Made by a program: the position numbers and the translations under genes
Origin: M30B80 sp965656935
GTDB lineage: Bacteria; Pseudomonadota; Alphaproteobacteria; Rhodobacterales; Rhodobacteraceae
Direction: 5' to 3'
Assembly (NCBI GenBank): GCA_965656935.1
Contig: CBFHMG010000004.1
Location: 62,001-126,000 of the forward strand
Length of the DNA: 64,000 nt
Notes under the pieces: generated by a model
The model's database searches: none
What the model saw: only the letters and a program-made list of their open reading frames with translations
Told to the model about the DNA's origin: nothing
Shown here: in pieces, positions 61,024 through 64,000 of the stretch
How positions within the stretch are numbered: position 1 is the first letter of the stretch
Layout of the letters: each line of letters opens with the position of its first letter

Positions 61024-62298
61024 TTAGCGCAGGATCGAGCGGCCCGCGAAGATCGCGGTTTCGCCCAGTTCTTCCTCAATACGGATCAATTGGTTGTATT
61101 TCGCCAACCGGTCCGAGCGCGCCAGAGAGCCTGTTTTGATCTGCCCGCAATTGGTGGCCACAGCCAGATCGGCGATGGTGGCATCCTCGGTCTCGCCCGA
61201 GCGGTGGCTCATCACGCAGGTCATGCGATTGCGATGCGCCATCTCCACGGCGTCCAATGTCTCGGAGAGGGTGCCGATCTGGTTCACCTTCACCAAAAGT
61301 GAATTTGCACAGCCTTTCTCAATGCCTTCTGCAAGACGCTCGGGGTTGGTGACGAACAGATCGTCGCCCACCAATTGGACCTTGTCACCAAGCGCATCGG
61401 TCAGCAGTTTCCAGCCATCCCAGTCATCCTCGGAACAGCCATCCTCGATCGAGATAATCGGGTAATCGGCACAAAGCGCTTCCAGATAGGCGACATTCTC
61501 GGCGGGGGTCAGAGATTTGCCTTCGCCCGAAAATTCATATTTGCCATCTTTGAAATACTCGGTCGCGGCACAATCGAGCGCGAGATAGATATCCTCACCC
61601 GCTTTGTAGCCTGCTTTTTCGATGGATTTCAGAATGAAATCAAGCGCGTCACGGGTGGAGCTGAGATTGGGGGCAAAGCCGCCCTCATCCCCGATCCCCG
61701 TGGACAGGCCCGCAGCCGAAAGCTCTTTCTTGAGGGTGTGGAACACTTCGGAACCCATGCGCACAGCCTCGGCAATCGAGCTGGCCGAGACGGGCATGAT
61801 CATGAATTCCTGAATATCGATCGGGTTATCGGCATGCTCGCCACCATTGATGATATTCATCATCGGCACGGGCAGAACCCGCGCCTGCGTGCCGCCGATA
61901 TAGCGGTAAAGCGGCTGCGAGGTGTAATCCGCCGCCGCCTTTGCCACCGCCATGGAAACGCCCAAGATCGCATTCGCGCCAAGGCGGCCCTTATTGTCGG
62001 TGCCGTCAATTTCGATCATGGCGGCGTCAATCGCTGCCTGCTCGGTGGCGTCGAAGCCTACCAGCGCTTCGGCCAATTCGCCATTCACGCAAGCCACCGC
62101 ATCGCGCACGCCCTTGCCCATGTAACGCGATTTATCGCCATCGCGCTTTTCAACCGCTTCATAGGCCCCTGTCGAGGCACCCGAGGGAACAGCCGCGCGG
62201 CCAAGCGTGCCGTCTTCGAGGATCACATCGACCTCGACTGTCGGGTTGCCACGGCTGTCCAAAATCTCGCGGGCGTGAATGTCGATAATCGTGCTCAT
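61024..62298 (-). CDS. eno: Enolase
   Basis: Converts 2-phosphoglycerate to phosphoenolpyruvate. It opens MSTIIDIHAREILDSRGNPT. Substrate and Mg sites are in GNPTVEVDV, IEDGCSEDDWDGW, GDDLFVTNPERL, and SHRSGETEDATIADLAV with the catalytic Lys upstream (LLVKVNQIGT). It has 424 residues. Monocistronic, with its own terminator. Confidence 0.98.
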   Translation of the reverse strand: MSTIIDIHAREILDSRGNPTVEVDVILEDGTLGRAAVPSGASTGAYEAVEKRDGDKSRYMGKGVRDAVACVNGELAEALVGFDATEQAAIDAAMIEIDGTDNKGRLGANAILGVSMAVAKAAADYTSQPLYRYIGGTQARVLPVPMMNIINGGEHADNPIDIQEFMIMPVSASSIAEAVRMGSEVFHTLKKELSAAGLSTGIGDEGGFAPNLSSTRDALDFILKSIEKAGYKAGEDIYLALDCAATEYFKDGKYEFSGEGKSLTPAENVAYLEALCADYPIISIEDGCSEDDWDGWKLLTDALGDKVQLVGDDLFVTNPERLAEGIEKGCANSLLVKVNQIGTLSETLDAVEMAHRNRMTCVMSHRSGETEDATIADLAVATNCGQIKTGSLARSDRLAKYNQLIRIEEELGETAIFAGRSILR

Positions 62299-62341
62299 GG
62301 GAGGGTTCCTTTAAAAGGTGAGAAGCAATTTCGTGGGCGTT

Positions 62342-63238
62342 TTAACGCCCTGTCGGCGCGGAAGGAAGGCCTCTTTGACGTTGCGACAGATGCGCCTCGC
62401 GCAAAATGGTGAAAAGACCTGATCCGATGATCAAAGCGGCCCCCGCCAAGGTCCAGCCATCGGGGCGCTCGGCAAAGAAAAACACCCCCAAAACCATGGT
62501 GAAAATCAGCCGCGTATAACGAAAGGGTGTGACCACCGCGATCTCGCCCACGCGCATGGCGGCTGTGATCGCGTAGTAACCCGCCATGCCGACAACCAGC
62601 GCGCCAAGCACGGTCAGAAGCGCGCTTTGGTCGGGGACACGCGCGCCGCCAAACAGCGCCAACAGGATCAGACCCGCAGGGATGCAGGCCGCAAAGCCAT
62701 AACAGGCCAATTGCAACGATTTGATCTCGGGCGGGACAAGGCGGGTGGAAAGATCACGGATCGCCATCAAGATCACGGCAATCGCGGCCAGAAGCGAGCC
62801 CAGATCAAAAGCCCCCGTTCCAGGCCGCAGGATCATCAGAACCCCAACAAACCCCACCCCGATCGCAGTCCATCTGCGCCAGCCCACAGGTGCGCCAAGG
62901 AAGATCGCGGCCCCCAAGGTCACGGCCAGTGGCGTGGCTTGCAGGATCGCGGCCACCGTCGAGATCGGCGCCAGCACAAGGGCTGTCACAAAGAACATCG
63001 CGGCCACCATTTCGGAGATATTGCGGATCATCACCGCACGGTTGAGCAAGGCTTTGGAGATGACTGGCTCGCCACGCGCTTTGAGCATCAGCGCAAAGAC
63101 CAATGATCCGCCAATGCCCAAAACCAGCAAAATCTGGCCCGCGGGCATCGACGCGCTGGAGGCCTTGATAAAGGCATCCTCCATCGCAAAACCTGCCATG
63201 GCAGCGGTCATCAGGGCAATGCCGCGAAGGTTATCCAT
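62342..63238 (-). CDS. EamA/DMT family transporter
   Basis: Inner membrane transporter of the drug/metabolite superfamily, 298 residues, with ten hydrophobic segments in two five-helix repeats. Typical stretch: SISTVAAILQATPLAVTLGA-like (PISTVAAILQATPLAVTLGA) near residue 90. Substrate unknown. It lies 43 bases after the eno start on the same strand, upstream of it. Confidence 0.9.
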   Translation of the reverse strand: MDNLRGIALMTAAMAGFAMEDAFIKASSASMPAGQILLVLGIGGSLVFALMLKARGEPVISKALLNRAVMIRNISEMVAAMFFVTALVLAPISTVAAILQATPLAVTLGAAIFLGAPVGWRRWTAIGVGFVGVLMILRPGTGAFDLGSLLAAIAVILMAIRDLSTRLVPPEIKSLQLACYGFAACIPAGLILLALFGGARVPDQSALLTVLGALVVGMAGYYAITAAMRVGEIAVVTPFRYTRLIFTMVLGVFFFAERPDGWTLAGAALIIGSGLFTILREAHLSQRQRGLPSAPTGR

Positions 63239-63324
63239 AAGCGTTCCGATCAGGCTGGGTGTATAACCCGCTTACGCCGATTGGAGGGATATGGAAAGCC
63301 GTGTCACTGGGAAGGGGTGCAGGC

Positions 63325-63738
63325 TCAGCCCTTCTTGATGGGTGAGCCGTAAAGTTCAAGCTTATGGCCCTTCAGCGTGTAGCCAAGCTTGGCTGCGATC
63401 TTTTCCTGCAAGGCCTCGATATCGGGATCGACGAATTCGATCACTTCGCCTGTCTGCATGTCAATCAGATGGTCGTGATGTTCCCGCTCGGCATCTTCAT
63501 AACGCGCGCGGCCATCGCCGAATTCCAACCGCTCGATAATACCCGCCTCCTCGAACAGCTTGACCGTGCGATAGACCGTGGCAATCGAGATACGCGGGTC
63601 ACGCGCCGAGGCACGGGCATAAAGCTCTTCGACATCGGGGTGATCGTCAGCCTCATCCAAGACCTGCGCAATCACGCGCCGCTGTTCGGTCATTCTCAGG
63701 CTGCGCGCCTCGCAGCGCATTTCGATTGTCTCGGCCAT
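63325..63738 (-). CDS. fur: Fur/Mur-type metal-responsive regulator
   Basis: Has 137 residues. Winged helix with RMTEQRRVIAQVLDEADDHP and the recognition segment ISIATVYRTVKLFEEAGI. The metal-binding part is REHHDHLIDMQTGEVIEF. The C-terminal CxxC zinc site of enteric Fur is missing; only one Cys is present. This is the usual alphaproteobacterial Fur/Mur form, which often senses manganese. Start at 63738 with GGAAG upstream. Confidence 0.88.
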   Translation of the reverse strand: MAETIEMRCEARSLRMTEQRRVIAQVLDEADDHPDVEELYARASARDPRISIATVYRTVKLFEEAGIIERLEFGDGRARYEDAEREHHDHLIDMQTGEVIEFVDPDIEALQEKIAAKLGYTLKGHKLELYGSPIKKG

Positions 63739-63905
63739 GCGTCTTCCAGTCGATCCTCTTCGCGACACCTTCTAGACCAAGCAAGCCGCGCCGAAAAGTC
63801 AGAACAGGGGCAGGGTGGAACCGCTGCGGCCTGAAGCCTACACGGCATTGACAGCCCGCACGCGAAGGTCCACGCCATGCGGATCAAAAACGGAGCGGCC
63901 CCCTC

Positions 63906-64000
63906 ATGGATCGAAAAACACAGATGGACGCCTTTGGCGTGATCGCGATGACGGGGTTTGCCGTGCTTCTGGCCTTTAACCAAGTGGTGATCCGCGTCAC
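63906..64000 (+). CDS. DMT family transporter, partial (cut by window end)
   Basis: The first 31 codons and part of the next of a reading frame that runs off the window: MDRKTQMDAFGVIAMTGFAV followed by LLAFNQVVIRV. This is a first transmembrane helix typical of EamA/DMT transporters. The rest of the gene is outside the window. Confidence 0.7.
   Translation, partial: MDRKTQMDAFGVIAMTGFAVLLAFNQVVIRV

Overview
The window looks like chromosomal DNA of an alphaproteobacterium of the Rhodobacteraceae (Rhodobacter/Roseobacter group). The case rests on gene content and order rather than a database search: alr-mlaE-mlaF behind dnaB, radA-cvpA-purF, a DUF177-rpmF-plsX-fabH-ihfA-merR block, urease genes with a small membrane protein between ureA and ureB, a Fur/Mur-type regulator without zinc-site cysteines, and GC-rich codon use throughout. 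I see no insertion sequence, prophage, CRISPR array or plasmid gene. One tRNA gene, tRNA-Pro(GGG), is present.

Layout. 1-6.6 kb: gap and transketolase (tkt), a DUF808 membrane protein, a coiled-coil protein joined to zapA, and a short-chain dehydrogenase. 6.7-20.6 kb: bioY, then mostly leftward housekeeping genes (purF, cvpA, radA, a PqiA-like protein, mlaFE, alr, dnaB, pyrE, pyrC) broken by one rightward outer-membrane beta-barrel gene. 20.8-26.2 kb: complete urease operon ureD-A-orf-B-C-E-F-G. 26.2-35.4 kb: a molybdenum hydroxylase locus, coxD-coxE-xdhC-molybdopterin-binding gene followed by coxS-coxL-coxM, of the form II (AYRGAGR) CO-dehydrogenase-like type. 35.5-39.8 kb: a divergent dioxygenase/LacI pair, infC with a non-canonical ATA start, and an Ala-rich repeat protein. 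39.9-46.1 kb: a leftward sulfate-assimilation operon (cysG, DUF2849, cysI, cysH, DUF934, fpr) with a divergent Lrp-family regulator. 46.0-50.6 kb: an alpha/beta hydrolase-OsmC fusion, a DUF3445 haem protein with a methyltransferase, and a double-length dCTP deaminase. 50.6-55.7 kb: tRNA-Pro, merR, ihfA, fabH, plsX, rpmF, DUF177 and divergent bamE. 55.8-64 kb: an OlsB-like acyltransferase, tyrS, anmK, a cupin, a membrane histidine kinase, eno, two EamA transporters (the last cut by the window edge) and fur.

Functional links. Urease releases ammonia from urea. The cys operon reduces adenylylsulfate to sulfide using siroheme made by CysG and probably electrons passed by Fpr. The cox locus brings its own maturation factors (a MoxR ATPase, a VWA protein and an XdhC). 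gap, tkt and eno are central carbon genes, and gap has a tandem pair of LacI-type palindromes upstream.

Most of the window is ordinary core genome and I found no clearly new multi-gene system. The best leads are an intergenic repeat with three identical 21-base copies placed ahead of unrelated genes, the Ala/Glu/Asp repeat protein, the ATA start of infC, the tandem palindromes and cofactor-site change in gap, and the uncertain substrate of the form II cox enzyme.
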